From assembly GCF_000829375.1 (NCBI RefSeq), contig NZ_AP014624.1, positions 3,410,001 to 3,474,000 of the forward strand: a stretch of DNA of 64,000 nucleotides, read 5' to 3'. This document shows, in pieces, positions 48,422 to 57,313 of the stretch; position 1 is the first letter of the stretch; each line of letters starts with the position of its first letter. The position numbers and the translations under genes are program-made. Source of the stretch: Chryseobacterium sp. StRB126 (GTDB lineage Bacteria > Bacteroidota > Bacteroidia > Flavobacteriales > Weeksellaceae). The notes under the pieces are model-generated. The model had not been told where the DNA came from. It ran no database searches and saw nothing but the letters and a program-made list of their open reading frames with translations.

Positions 48422-49102
48422 CTAAAAAGTCTTAAATGTATACTCATCATATACTGTTCTGATGAGCTGATCAGAATTGATATTTCGTAAAAAAATAGGA
48501 TAATGAAAACGATCCAGTTTATTTAAAATACGTATAAGCTCCATCTTTTCATGATAATTGAGATTTCCAGCTACGATATTGGTTGCCTGACGAATCTTTT
48601 CCATTTGATTTTCCAAAATTAATAATCCTCTTTCAGTAATACGGATTAACTTACTGCGTTTATCCAAATCAGAATCTGTCTGCTCAATAAGTCCCTGACG
48701 TAACAGTCTGCCAATAATAAGCATACCCACGGGCTTTTCATGAATGTTTTTTTTGATAAGCGCCATCTTAGTCATCTCACCAAAAGCTTTCAAATTAATC
48801 AGATAAATAAAGTCTTCCTGGGTAGAGAATTCTGAATCTGAGATGGCAGACTTTGAGTATGTTTTTGCATATCGGTTAAGATGAACAAGCAATGTACTTA
48901 TGGCACTTTCCGGTGTTCTTCCATTTTCTTTCCCATCCCAATAAGGTTCTTCAGGATGATCTTCCTGCTTACTATTATCCTTATCAGAAATCCATGCTTT
49001 AAAACCCTGAATAGTTCCCGGATACAAATCAGGACAAGCGTGGACCTCTGCTTCAAACTCCTGCAGTAAGTCTATAAAATCTTTAATAAGTGTATAATTC
49101 AT
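48422..49102 (-). CDS. MarR-family transcriptional regulator
   Basis: 226 residues, long for MarR because of an N-terminal helical extension (MNYTLIKDFIDLLQEFEAEV) and a linker with PYWDGKENGRTPESAISTLL. The winged helix includes FSTQEDFIYLINLKAFGEMTKMALIKKN, VGMLIIGRLLRQGLIEQ and the wing DLDKRSKLIRITERG. The C-terminus forms the dimer helices. Its relatives sit at the head of flavobacterial carotenoid operons, and a broken paralogue does so here (57314-57747). Its upstream region carries a diverged copy of the 19-bp element found before phr and the carotenoid operon, which suggests autoregulation and control of both. Confidence 0.88.
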   Translation of the reverse strand: MNYTLIKDFIDLLQEFEAEVHACPDLYPGTIQGFKAWISDKDNSKQEDHPEEPYWDGKENGRTPESAISTLLVHLNRYAKTYSKSAISDSEFSTQEDFIYLINLKAFGEMTKMALIKKNIHEKPVGMLIIGRLLRQGLIEQTDSDLDKRSKLIRITERGLLILENQMEKIRQATNIVAGNLNYHEKMELIRILNKLDRFHYPIFLRNINSDQLIRTVYDEYTFKTF

Positions 49103-49112
49103 ATCCGTTAAA

Positions 49113-49132
49113 TAGTTTACAAAAATACCTAA
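49113..49132 (-). promoter_or_regulatory. Diverged copy of the shared light-cluster element
   Basis: The plus strand reads TAGTTTACAAAAATACCTAA, resembling TAGTACACAAATATACTAA upstream of the carotenoid operon with changes in the arms. It lies just before the MarR start. Confidence 0.35.
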
Positions 49133-49165
49133 TTCCTTAAAGAGTCACGCAATATATGATTAAAA

Positions 49166-50194
49166 CTATAATAAATAAAATTGATTAAGTTGTTCTTCAC
49201 ATAATATACGAATGACTTCAATCCAACGGTCCTCATCATTCAGACAAGGTATATAGGTGAAGCTCTCCCCACCAGCTTCCAAAAACAGCTCTTTTCCTTC
49301 AACGGAAATCTCTTCCAGGGTTTCCAGGCAGTCTGAAACAAATGCAGGACAAACAATCGCAAGATTTTTAATTCCTTTTGGGGGAATAGTTTCTAATGTA
49401 TGATCTGTATAAGGTTCTATCCATTTGTCTTTTCCTAATCTGGACTGAAAAGAAACAATAACTTTATCTTTTGGCAATTCAAGCTTTCTGATGACCCGAT
49501 CGGTAGTATTAAAACACTGATGACGATAGCAAAATGAATGACTGGGATGCGTATCTTTATAACAGCAATCGTTCATATTACACGTCTTTGTTGGATCTGT
49601 TTTGTAAATATGCCGTTCAGGAACGCCATGGTAAGAAAATAGTAAAGCATCAAAATTTTCTGGAAGCTTTTCCCTGATACTTTCCGCCAGACAGTCTGTA
49701 TATAGATCCCGGTTATAAAAAGACTGTACGTAGTTGATTCTTACACCTGGGAATTTTTTCTTTCTGATCTCTTCTGCTTTTTCAATAACAGTTTCAGTGG
49801 TACTCATTGCATATTGTGGATAAAGAGGAAACAGTACAATTTCCGTGATTCCTTTTTCAACAAGATTCCTGATGCCTGTCTCAATACTTGGTTCAGCATA
49901 TCTCATTCCTATTTCCACTGGCACATCTATCAGCTTTTGAAGTTTTTTCCGAATCTTTTCTGTAATAACGATTAATGGTGAGCCCTCATCTGTCCATACC
50001 ATTTTGTAGGCTTCTGCAGATTTAGCAGGTCTTGTTTTCAGGATAATTCCCTGAACAAGAAGTGCCCGAAAGATCCAACGGTAATCAATTACCCTTTCAT
50101 CCATTAAAAATTCATCCAGATATTCCTTTACATCTTCTACTGCAGTAGATCTCGGAGAGCCAAGATTGATCAATAAAATTCCTTTTTTAGCCAA
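49166..50194 (-). CDS. hemH: Ferrochelatase
   Basis: Inserts Fe2+ into protoporphyrin IX, the last step of protohaem synthesis. 342 residues starting MAKKGILLINLGSPRS, with QYAMSTTE, LLFSYHGVPERH (metal-binding His), CYRHQCF, VSFQSRLGKDKWIEPYTD and CPAFVSDCLETLEEI. Extra cysteines (KTCNMNDCCYKDTH...CYRHQC) may form an Fe-S site as in several bacterial ferrochelatases. Leftward between phr (36 nt upstream) and marR; removing photosensitising protoporphyrin fits the light-stress theme. Confidence 0.95.
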   Translation of the reverse strand: MAKKGILLINLGSPRSTAVEDVKEYLDEFLMDERVIDYRWIFRALLVQGIILKTRPAKSAEAYKMVWTDEGSPLIVITEKIRKKLQKLIDVPVEIGMRYAEPSIETGIRNLVEKGITEIVLFPLYPQYAMSTTETVIEKAEEIRKKKFPGVRINYVQSFYNRDLYTDCLAESIREKLPENFDALLFSYHGVPERHIYKTDPTKTCNMNDCCYKDTHPSHSFCYRHQCFNTTDRVIRKLELPKDKVIVSFQSRLGKDKWIEPYTDHTLETIPPKGIKNLAIVCPAFVSDCLETLEEISVEGKELFLEAGGESFTYIPCLNDEDRWIEVIRILCEEQLNQFYLL

Positions 50195-50230
50195 TGTTGT
50201 TTATTTATTAGTGAATAGTTATATTGCCGG

Positions 50231-51514
50231 TTATTCTGCCAGTGCTTCTTTGTAAGCCTTTAATACTCTTTCTCTGGCTTTTGCATGTTCTACGATAGGT
50301 TCTTCGTTATAATCTTCCGGAAGCCACCTTCTGATATATTGAGTATCTTTATCAAACTTTTTTGTCTGCTCATAGGGATTGAATATCCTAAAATAAGGCG
50401 CAGCATCACAACCACAACCTGCCGCCCATTGCCAGTTTCCATTATTGGCAGCCAAATCGTAGTCCAGCAGCTTTTCGGCAAAATAGGCCTCTCCCCACCT
50501 CCAATCAATAAGCAAATGCTTAGTAAGGAAACTTGCTGTGATCATTCTTAGTCTGTTGTGCATAAATCCTGTCTCATTGAGCTGTCTCATTCCGGCATCT
50601 ACAATTGGATATCCGGTTTTACCTTCACACCACGCCTTAAATTCTTTTTCATTGTTCCTCCACACAATATTCTCATATTTCTTTTTAAAACATTGATGAA
50701 CAACACTTGGAAAATGATACAGAATCTGCATGAAAAATTCTCTCCATATAAGTTCATTAAGCCATCCTTCGTTATGCTTAACTGCATATTTTACACATTT
50801 GCGAATTGAAATAATTCCAAAACGAAGTGCAGTCCCAAGATGACTGGTATGATCCATTGCAGGAAAATCCCGGTACTTATCATAAGAATCTATTATACTG
50901 CTCTCCAGCACCGGTTTTATAAATTCAAGATCTGTTTTCTCAAATCCAATTTCTTTTAATGAAATGATTTCAGAAGATCCGTTATAATCTGCAAACTGTG
51001 CCAGGTTTATAGTAACCGATTCTATATTCTTCAAATTTTCTTTCCATTTCTTTGAGTATGGGGTAAAAACAGTATAGGGAGAAAGATCATTTTTCAAAAT
51101 ATTATTTTTCTCAAAAATAACCTGATCCTTAAAATTTTTAAATTGAATATGATGTTTCAACAGCAAATCAGCTACCTGCCGGTCCCGTTGTAGGGCTTGC
51201 GGTTCATAATCTCTGTTGCTAAAGACCGTATCAATATTAAAATCCCGGATTATTCTTTTAAATACTTCTATTGGAGTACCATGATAAACATAAAGACCAC
51301 TGTTATGTTTTTTCAGATCTTTATGAATTTCCTGTAAAGCCTGATGAATATAATCTACTCTTTTATCATTTTTATTCTGAAGTTGATCCAGTATATCAGT
51401 ATCAAAAATAAAAACCGGAATAACCTTTAATCCTGTACTCAGTGCATGATGAAGCCCTATATTATCATTCAATCTAAGATCTCTTCTGAACCAAAAAATA
51501 TTCACTTTATTCAT
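50231..51514 (-). CDS. phr: Deoxyribodipyrimidine photolyase
   Basis: 427 residues of the class I CPD photolyase/cryptochrome family. The N-terminal Rossmann domain begins NIFWFRRDLRLNDNIGLHHAL. The FAD-binding helical domain has LNELIWREFFMQIL, WCEGKTGYPIVDAGMRQLNETGFMHNRLRM, and LDYDLAANNGNWQWAAGCGCDAAPYFRIFNP, including the conserved N378/W-type electron-transfer residues. Uses blue light to repair cyclobutane pyrimidine dimers. The promoter region has the 19-bp element shared with the carotenoid operon. Confidence 0.95.
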   Translation of the reverse strand: MNKVNIFWFRRDLRLNDNIGLHHALSTGLKVIPVFIFDTDILDQLQNKNDKRVDYIHQALQEIHKDLKKHNSGLYVYHGTPIEVFKRIIRDFNIDTVFSNRDYEPQALQRDRQVADLLLKHHIQFKNFKDQVIFEKNNILKNDLSPYTVFTPYSKKWKENLKNIESVTINLAQFADYNGSSEIISLKEIGFEKTDLEFIKPVLESSIIDSYDKYRDFPAMDHTSHLGTALRFGIISIRKCVKYAVKHNEGWLNELIWREFFMQILYHFPSVVHQCFKKKYENIVWRNNEKEFKAWCEGKTGYPIVDAGMRQLNETGFMHNRLRMITASFLTKHLLIDWRWGEAYFAEKLLDYDLAANNGNWQWAAGCGCDAAPYFRIFNPYEQTKKFDKDTQYIRRWLPEDYNEEPIVEHAKARERVLKAYKEALAE

Positions 51515-51539
51515 GATAAATATTTGCTTATAAAATAAA

Positions 51540-51558
51540 ACACAAATATACTAATAAA
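51540..51558 (-). promoter_or_regulatory. 19-bp light-cluster element upstream of phr
   Basis: The plus strand reads ACACAAATATACTAATAAA; on the minus strand it includes TATATTTG, a perfect -7 promoter box. It is identical over all 19 positions to 57761-57779. Confidence 0.6.
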
Positions 51559-51687
51559 CAATTAAAAAGAATATTAATGAACTACAATTTAAATAAAAAA
51601 GAATGAATGAAATTATATATGAGATAAATTTATAACCCAGAACCTGTTTAAAATTAATATACAAATAAACTAAATATTGAAATAAAA

Positions 51688-51725
51688 CAATAAATGCCCG
51701 AAACTAGAAGTTCCGGGCATTTATT
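51688..51725 (-). terminator. Intrinsic terminator after the CsbD/YtxH-like gene
   Basis: Stem AATAAATGCCCG / CGGGCATTTATT with a short loop, 10 nt past the stop codon. Confidence 0.75.
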
Positions 51726-51734
51726 AAACTAACA

Positions 51735-52034
51735 TTAATTGGTCTTCTTTCTCCATTCTGCTTTCACATCTTCAGCAGCATCTTTGGTGCTTTCCCAAGC
51801 TTCATCAGCTTTATCTTTAATATCCTCCCATACATCTGAAAAGTTCGATTTCACCCTATCCAGCCAATCTTCCTGAGTTGCTTCCTGATCATTTTCTCTT
51901 TTTTCATTGATAAAATCTTTAGCTTTGTCCGCTAGCTCATTGATTTTCCATTTTGCCTCATCAGCTGCATTTTTTAAAGAGTTTTTTGTTTGATCTACTG
52001 CATTTTCTGCTTTGTTGTAATCTGAATTATTCAT
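51735..52034 (-). CDS. Hydrophilic stress-response protein, CsbD/YtxH-like
   Basis: 99 residues, almost wholly helical and charged, with repeated KAENAVDQTKNSLKNAADEAK, ELADKAKDFINEK and WEDIKDKADEAWESTKDAAED segments typical of LEA- and CsbD-like stress proteins. It has no signal peptide. Such proteins accumulate in general stress and may protect membranes or proteins. Monocistronic, between photolyase and GTP cyclohydrolase II. Confidence 0.75.
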   Translation of the reverse strand: MNNSDYNKAENAVDQTKNSLKNAADEAKWKINELADKAKDFINEKRENDQEATQEDWLDRVKSNFSDVWEDIKDKADEAWESTKDAAEDVKAEWRKKTN

Positions 52035-52146
52035 AATATAATATTTTAGTAATTGGTATATAAATAAACAATCATCGTGCCTGAAAAATAATTACCGTGT
52101 TAAAAAAACATTAAAATTTAATTTGAATCTTATAGATAAAAGATAT

Positions 52147-52737
52147 TTAAAAATTTTCCAAAAGATGACCGAAGTAATTCTTTTTCTTAAGGAGATAACT
52201 TTCATTCACTTCATTAGAATCAATTTCCAAAGGAATTCTGCTGTTGAGAACGATGTTACTGTTCTCTACCGATTTGATCTTTTCGGGATTATTAGTCAGC
52301 AAGTTGATCTCTTTTATCTTCAGAATAGCCAGCATTTCAACTGCCATATCAAAGTTTCTTCCGTCTGCAGGCAGCCCCAGTTTCAAATTGGCATCAACAG
52401 TATCCCAGCCCTGTTCTTGAAGCTCATAGGCCCTAAGTTTATTAATAATTCCAATATTTCTTCCTTCCTGTCTGAGATAGATGATGACTCCACCATTTTC
52501 TGACATATATTTCATAGCAGCATCCAGCTGTTGCCCGCATTCGCATTTTTTGGAATGAAAAACTTCTCCGGTGATGCATTCTGAATGAAAACGTACATTT
52601 ACCGTCCCGGCAAAATCTGTATTTTCCGCCACCCAAACCAAGTGAGGAGTCCAGTCTTCTTCACTTTCTGAAAATGCATATACAGTGAATAACCCATAAT
52701 CTGTAGGTATTTTTGATTGTGCTTGTATTTTGAGCAT
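52147..52737 (-). CDS. ribA: GTP cyclohydrolase II
   Basis: First step of riboflavin synthesis from GTP. 196 residues with NVRFHSECITGEVFHSKKCECGQQL (the three zinc cysteines), YLRQEGRNIGIINKLRAYELQ (catalytic Arg/Asp region) and LLTNNPEKIKSVE. It is the stand-alone RibA form without the RibB domain. It sits 25 nt after the lipocalin gene at the end of the carotenoid operon rather than with rib genes; raising flavin supply would support FAD-dependent photolyase and CrtI. Confidence 0.93.
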   Translation of the reverse strand: MLKIQAQSKIPTDYGLFTVYAFSESEEDWTPHLVWVAENTDFAGTVNVRFHSECITGEVFHSKKCECGQQLDAAMKYMSENGGVIIYLRQEGRNIGIINKLRAYELQEQGWDTVDANLKLGLPADGRNFDMAVEMLAILKIKEINLLTNNPEKIKSVENSNIVLNSRIPLEIDSNEVNESYLLKKKNYFGHLLENF

Positions 52738-52762
52738 TTTTTTCTGATTTTAAATTAATAGC

Positions 52763-53311
52763 CTATTGTTCAAATGGACTTTTCTTATCCTGCTTTACCC
52801 AAATAAGTTTTAATGTATCATAACCCATCTCCTGAGCTTTGGAGATAAAAATTTGTTTTATATTTTCCGGAATGGTTTTCTCACGGGAAAGAATCCACAG
52901 ATAGTCTAAATTCTTCCCGGCAACCAATGCATATTTGTAATTTTCCAGCGCAACTACGTTATATCCTGCATAAAACGGTCCGAAAAAACTCACTTTTAGG
53001 GCTGCAACATCTTTCCTTCCCCTGAATTTGGCAGTACCATTTACAGAAACCCATTTATTCTTTTTAAAATTATATCCGCTGTTGACTACTTTTACACTTC
53101 CGTCTGCATTAAGACTGTACTGAGCTATTGCATTATCAAGATCTTTTTCAAAACGATAATCGAATCTGGCTATTTCATACCATGTACCTAAATACCGGTT
53201 GACATCAAACGGGCTCACAGGTCGTGCTTTTTCAGGCATAGAAGAACAGGAGGTAAGAGTATTTAATAAGACTAAACCCAGCAATACAATAAAAGTTACT
53301 CTATTTTTCAT
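52763..53311 (-). CDS. Lipocalin Blc-type lipoprotein
   Basis: 182 residues. Lipoprotein signal ending TLTSC (Cys22), then the lipocalin SCR1 motif NRYLGTWYEIARFDYRFEKDLDNAIAQY, VNGTAKFRG and the last strand YKYALVAGKNLDYLWILSREKTI. Blc-type lipocalins bind oxidised or lyso lipids at the outer membrane and recur in light-stress regulons. The start overlaps the end of the lycopene cyclase gene by 11 nt. Confidence 0.93.
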   Translation of the reverse strand: MKNRVTFIVLLGLVLLNTLTSCSSMPEKARPVSPFDVNRYLGTWYEIARFDYRFEKDLDNAIAQYSLNADGSVKVVNSGYNFKKNKWVSVNGTAKFRGRKDVAALKVSFFGPFYAGYNVVALENYKYALVAGKNLDYLWILSREKTIPENIKQIFISKAQEMGYDTLKLIWVKQDKKSPFEQ

Positions 53312-53990
53312 TTTTGGTTATTTTTTTAAAGAAATAAATATTTAATAAAAACTGGCTGTACCCGTAAACGGCATCTTCAACAGGGATAGTTCCCATTCTC
53401 ACCCCTAAAAAGTCATCAGGATTATAGTTAACTACCGGCGAAGGAATTAAAGAGCCTGTCAGAATTCCATTCACTGCAAAAAAGCCGGGCATTAAAAGCA
53501 GATATACAAAACTGGCCTTTCCTAACCATTCTTTTTGAGCGATAAAATGGAGATAGCAAAGCGTGATTATCGTTACGATCACAGTAAGCAGAGTATATAT
53601 TCTTTCATAATAAAGAATCCCTGTCACACTAAGAAAAATAACCGCGGTAAATACAATGAGATTATTTAATACATTAGCCCAATCAAGATTAAAAAACTTT
53701 TCCAGACAATAGTAAGTGAAAACACAGGCAAAAGGAATACAGTAAAAAAACAGCCATTCTTCAACGGGAAGTCCTGCTATTTTAGCTCCTAAGGTATAAT
53801 TGAGATCAAACCACCACACTCCTTTTGCAGTAAACCATATGTCCCAAATAATAAAAGGAACTGCCACGATGGTAGATGACAGTAGAAATTTTCCGAAAAG
53901 CTTATTGAATTGTATCCTTCTGTCAAAAGAGGCCAAAAAGCAAATAATGACAGTAAAAAAGTTAATCAGTAGGTAAGTATAAGGCATCAT
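53301..53990 (-). CDS. Lycopene beta-cyclase, CrtYc/CrtYd fused type
   Basis: 229 residues with six to seven membrane segments. Two copies of the heterodimeric cyclase motif PxE(E/D) are visible: GLPVEEWLFF in the first half and TIPVEDAVYG in the second, so this is the fused CrtYcd form. It converts lycopene to beta-carotene in the membrane. The ATG overlaps the crtZ stop by 4 nt. It differs from the soluble FAD-type CrtY. Confidence 0.88.
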   Translation of the reverse strand: MMPYTYLLINFFTVIICFLASFDRRIQFNKLFGKFLLSSTIVAVPFIIWDIWFTAKGVWWFDLNYTLGAKIAGLPVEEWLFFYCIPFACVFTYYCLEKFFNLDWANVLNNLIVFTAVIFLSVTGILYYERIYTLLTVIVTIITLCYLHFIAQKEWLGKASFVYLLLMPGFFAVNGILTGSLIPSPVVNYNPDDFLGVRMGTIPVEDAVYGYSQFLLNIYFFKKITKNEK

Positions 53991-54439
53991 TTTTTATTGA
54001 AATACATTTTAAAATATTTAACAGGAACCCACAGAAAGCCAAAACATTCTCCCTCTTCTTTCCCCAGATGTTTGTGATGCTGCTTATGCGCACGTCTGAT
54101 CGCAAGGAAATACGGGTTCTTTGTTTTTGTAAAAACTTTTGCTCTCTGATGAATAAAAACATCATGCACAAAGAAATAAGCCATTCCGTAAATGCTTATT
54201 CCAAGACCGATAAAAAAACAATAACTGAATTCCTGCTTTACTCCAAGATATAATAAAGCAATGGCTGGGCTTGCAAAAATGAAAAAGAACAGATCATTTC
54301 TTTCAAGTTTCCCATTATGACTATGATCATGATGGTCCCTGTGCAGGCACCATAAAAACCCATGCATAATATACCGATGAATTAACCAGGTAGCTCCTTC
54401 CATGAAAATGCATACTCCAAAAACGATCAGAAAATTCAT
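53987..54439 (-). CDS. crtZ: Beta-carotene hydroxylase
   Basis: 150 residues of the fatty acid hydroxylase superfamily, starting at ATG 54439 (MNFLIVFGVCIFMEG), 1 nt after the SRPBCC gene; an upstream ATG at 54469 would overlap it. The di-iron His boxes are HRYIMHG, HRDHHDHSH, HDVFIHQR and HKQHHKH. It turns beta-carotene into cryptoxanthin and zeaxanthin. Coupled by overlap to the cyclase gene. Confidence 0.93.
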   Translation of the reverse strand: MNFLIVFGVCIFMEGATWLIHRYIMHGFLWCLHRDHHDHSHNGKLERNDLFFFIFASPAIALLYLGVKQEFSYCFFIGLGISIYGMAYFFVHDVFIHQRAKVFTKTKNPYFLAIRRAHKQHHKHLGKEEGECFGFLWVPVKYFKMYFNKK

Positions 54440-54440
54440 T

Positions 54441-54908
54441 TTAATTATGCTTATTGTTAAAAAGATCATTTAAAACCTTATACCTGAAATCAAAAATACT
54501 CTTGAGCTTATCTTTTACAAATAACTGATGAGCTATTTTACCTAAGATCCCCATCGGGAGCTCATAATCTACAGTATCTTTAATGAGTACTCCATTCTCA
54601 TTAGGAATAAATTCATGAAAATGGTTCCAGTACTTATACGGACCTTCTTTCTGAAAGTCTGTAAAGCTTTTATAGTGTTCTACCTGGCTAATAATGGTCA
54701 TCCATTTCATAGGAATTCCTAACAAAGGAGAAACAGTATAATTTATTTCCATTCCTTTAAAAATAGGCTGGTCCCGAAGGGTTGAAAGAACCACAAAATT
54801 CATGCTTTCAGGAGTTATTTCCGATAAATTATGAGGAGATGAAAAAAACTTCCATGCCGTTTCAATATTACAATTCAGCTGTTGTTCTCTGTATAATCTG
54901 TACATCAT
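54441..54908 (-). CDS. SRPBCC-family (START-like) protein of the carotenoid operon
   Basis: 155 residues with the SRPBCC pattern: NIETAWKFFSSPHNLSEITPESMNF, a central WMTIISQVEHYKSFTDFQKEGPYKYWNHFHEF and the C-terminal helix LKSIFDFRYKVLND. A hydrophobic cavity is expected, so carotenoid or lipid binding is plausible, but no role is shown. Such a gene commonly accompanies crtB and crtZ in flavobacteria. It sits 59 nt after crtB. Confidence 0.85.
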   Translation of the reverse strand: MMYRLYREQQLNCNIETAWKFFSSPHNLSEITPESMNFVVLSTLRDQPIFKGMEINYTVSPLLGIPMKWMTIISQVEHYKSFTDFQKEGPYKYWNHFHEFIPNENGVLIKDTVDYELPMGILGKIAHQLFVKDKLKSIFDFRYKVLNDLFNNKHN

Positions 54909-54967
54909 TTATTTTTTATTGATGGTTAAACCTTCCAAAAAATCATTATTAAACCATAACTGCATTA

Positions 54968-55804
54968 TCAGAAATAAGCAGATTTGTAACGGATATAACT
55001 TTTGAATGCAACCACTAGCTTTTGTGAATTGGCAATTCTGATTCTTTTTTGCAACATATTCTGCGAGCTTGTTTTCTTTATTTTTTCAAACAGAGAAAGA
55101 TAATATCGGTATGCCAGATATACTCCAAAAATGGATGAGCCCGGCAGCTTTTTTATTCCTTGTAATGCTTCTTTAAATTCTTCTTCAATCTCTTTTTCAA
55201 TCCTAGCTTTTACTGTATTATCAAAAACCGACATATTGAGGGAAGGAAAATAAGTTCGTCCTAAAATCTGATAATCATCTTTAAGATCCCGTAAAAAATT
55301 AACTTTCTGAAAAGCTGATCCTAGTTTCATGGCAAACGGTTTAAGCTTTTCATACTGGTGTAAATTGCCTTCTGTAAATATCTGCAGACACATCAGCCCC
55401 ACCACTTCCGCAGATCCATAGATATACTCCTTATATAAATCTGAGTTATAATCAATTTTATGAAGGTCCATTTCCATGCTGTGTAAAAACTGGTTGATCA
55501 ACTGTATATCAATATCATACTGACGAACGGTTTCCTGGAATGAATGTAAAATAGGATTGAGTGATATTCCATCTTCCAGCGCATCATAAGTTTCAGCTTT
55601 TAATCTTTTCAGAAGTTTCTCTTTATCATAGCCATCAAAACTATCTACAATCTCATCTGCAAGACGCACATAACCATATACAGCATAAACAGCAGGCCTG
55701 ATAGAAGGCTTCAATGCCAGTATTCCTAATGAAAAACTGGTACTGTATTTTTTTGTAGTGTGCTTACTGACTTCGCAAGACAATTCATCAAACAATTTTT
55801 TCAT
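54968..55804 (-). CDS. crtB: Phytoene synthase
   Basis: Joins two geranylgeranyl diphosphates to phytoene. 278 residues starting MKKLFDELSCEVSKHTTKKYSTSFSLG. The two Asp-rich magnesium sites are VRLADEIVDSF and NFLRDLKDDYQILGRTYFP. It begins 6 nt after crtI. A GGPP synthase gene (crtE) is not in this window and must lie elsewhere. Confidence 0.95.
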   Translation of the reverse strand: MKKLFDELSCEVSKHTTKKYSTSFSLGILALKPSIRPAVYAVYGYVRLADEIVDSFDGYDKEKLLKRLKAETYDALEDGISLNPILHSFQETVRQYDIDIQLINQFLHSMEMDLHKIDYNSDLYKEYIYGSAEVVGLMCLQIFTEGNLHQYEKLKPFAMKLGSAFQKVNFLRDLKDDYQILGRTYFPSLNMSVFDNTVKARIEKEIEEEFKEALQGIKKLPGSSIFGVYLAYRYYLSLFEKIKKTSSQNMLQKRIRIANSQKLVVAFKSYIRYKSAYF

Positions 55805-55810
55805 ATTATT

Positions 55811-57295
55811 TTATTTTAGTTTACTGACTTCAGCTGCTACAATTTTCCCTGAAATTACTGATGGAGGAACTCCGGGCCCGGGAACCGTTAGCTGCCCTGT
55901 ATAAAAAAGATTTCTGATCTTTCTGTTTCTTATTTTAGGTTTTAAGACCGCTGTCTGAGATAAAGTATTGGATAAACCGTAGGCATTACCTTTATAAGCA
56001 TTATAATCTGAAATAAAATCACTCACACAATAGCTTCTTTTATATTCGATTTTGGAAAAAATATCAGCTTCACCAGTATGTTTTTCAATCCTTACTAGCA
56101 TTTCCATCAAATATTTTTCCCTTACAGATTCCTCATCGTGTATTCCTGGTGCAAGGGGTAATAGTAAAAAAAGATTTTCACAGTCTTCAGGGGCTACATC
56201 AGGATCTGTTTTTGAAGGACAACATGCATAAAAAAGAGGTTTAGCAGGCCATTTCTCATTTTTATAAATACAGTCTATATGATTGTCAAGCTCATTTTCA
56301 AAAAAAAGTGTATGATGTTTTAAGCGAGGAATTTTCCCTTTGATTCCCAGATAATAAATAAGGCATGAAGGTGCAAAAGTTCTGGTTGTCCAATATGCCT
56401 CATTGTAGTTTCTGTATGTTGCAGGTATTAATGTTTCTGTATGATGATAATCTGATGAAGCAATAACTGCATCAAATTCATAATTTTCACCCTCTACTGT
56501 TAATGAGGTAAGCGTTCCCTTTTCAACATTGATTTTCTGTACATTATGATTAAAGTGAAAAATAACACCCTGTTTTTCAGCCACTTCTTTCATAGCAAGA
56601 ACCAGCTGATAAAATCCTCCCATCGGATATTTTGTCCCCAAAACATATCCGCCGTAATTCATAAGGCTGTAAAGTGCAGGAATACGCTGTGGCGAAGCTC
56701 CAAGAAAGATAACCGGAAATTCCATTAAGGATCTGAGTTTCGAATCTGTAAAATAACCTGAAACATACTTCCTGAAATTGCTTAAAAGATCAAGCTTCAA
56801 TGCACTGCCTGCTATTTTTAAAGAAGCAAATTCTAGCCAGCTATAACAGGGCTGTGTTACAAATTCTTTCATTCCCACTTCATATTTAAATTGGGCAGAC
56901 TGCATAAAATTATCGTACTGTCTGCCCGCTCCGGGTTCTATTTTTTCAAATAGCTCACGAATATCTTCATTTTTCTCAGGAACTGAAACCTTCTCATTTG
57001 AAAAAACCATTTCAAATTGGGGATCCAAAGAAACCAGCTTAAAAAAATCGGATGTTTTACAATTAAAATCAGAGAAAAAATCTTCAATGATATCAGGCAT
57101 CCAGTACCAGCTGGGTCCCATATCAAAAACATACCCTTGCTCTGTCTTAAATTGTCTTGCCCGACCGCCTGGCTGATGATGCTTTTCAAATACATGTACC
57201 TCATTTCCGGATTTCGCAGCATATGCAGCAGCAGAGAGTCCGGAAAATCCGGAACCTATCACTGCAATTCTCTTTCTTAAGTTTCCAGTATTCAT
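55811..57295 (-). CDS. crtI: Phytoene desaturase
   Basis: 494 residues. FAD-binding GxGxxG at IAVIGSGFSGLSAAAYAA (residues about 10-27) with EKHHQPGGRA, and the C-terminal CrtI signature YTGQLTVPGPGVPPSVISG. It makes lycopene from phytoene by four desaturations. It is the first intact gene of the carotenoid operon crtI-crtB-SRPBCC-crtZ-cyclase-lipocalin-ribA; all junctions are short or overlapping. The broken marR lies 18 nt upstream. Confidence 0.95.
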   Translation of the reverse strand: MNTGNLRKRIAVIGSGFSGLSAAAYAAKSGNEVHVFEKHHQPGGRARQFKTEQGYVFDMGPSWYWMPDIIEDFFSDFNCKTSDFFKLVSLDPQFEMVFSNEKVSVPEKNEDIRELFEKIEPGAGRQYDNFMQSAQFKYEVGMKEFVTQPCYSWLEFASLKIAGSALKLDLLSNFRKYVSGYFTDSKLRSLMEFPVIFLGASPQRIPALYSLMNYGGYVLGTKYPMGGFYQLVLAMKEVAEKQGVIFHFNHNVQKINVEKGTLTSLTVEGENYEFDAVIASSDYHHTETLIPATYRNYNEAYWTTRTFAPSCLIYYLGIKGKIPRLKHHTLFFENELDNHIDCIYKNEKWPAKPLFYACCPSKTDPDVAPEDCENLFLLLPLAPGIHDEESVREKYLMEMLVRIEKHTGEADIFSKIEYKRSYCVSDFISDYNAYKGNAYGLSNTLSQTAVLKPKIRNRKIRNLFYTGQLTVPGPGVPPSVISGKIVAAEVSKLK

Positions 57296-57313
57296 TGTTA
57301 TTTATTTAATATT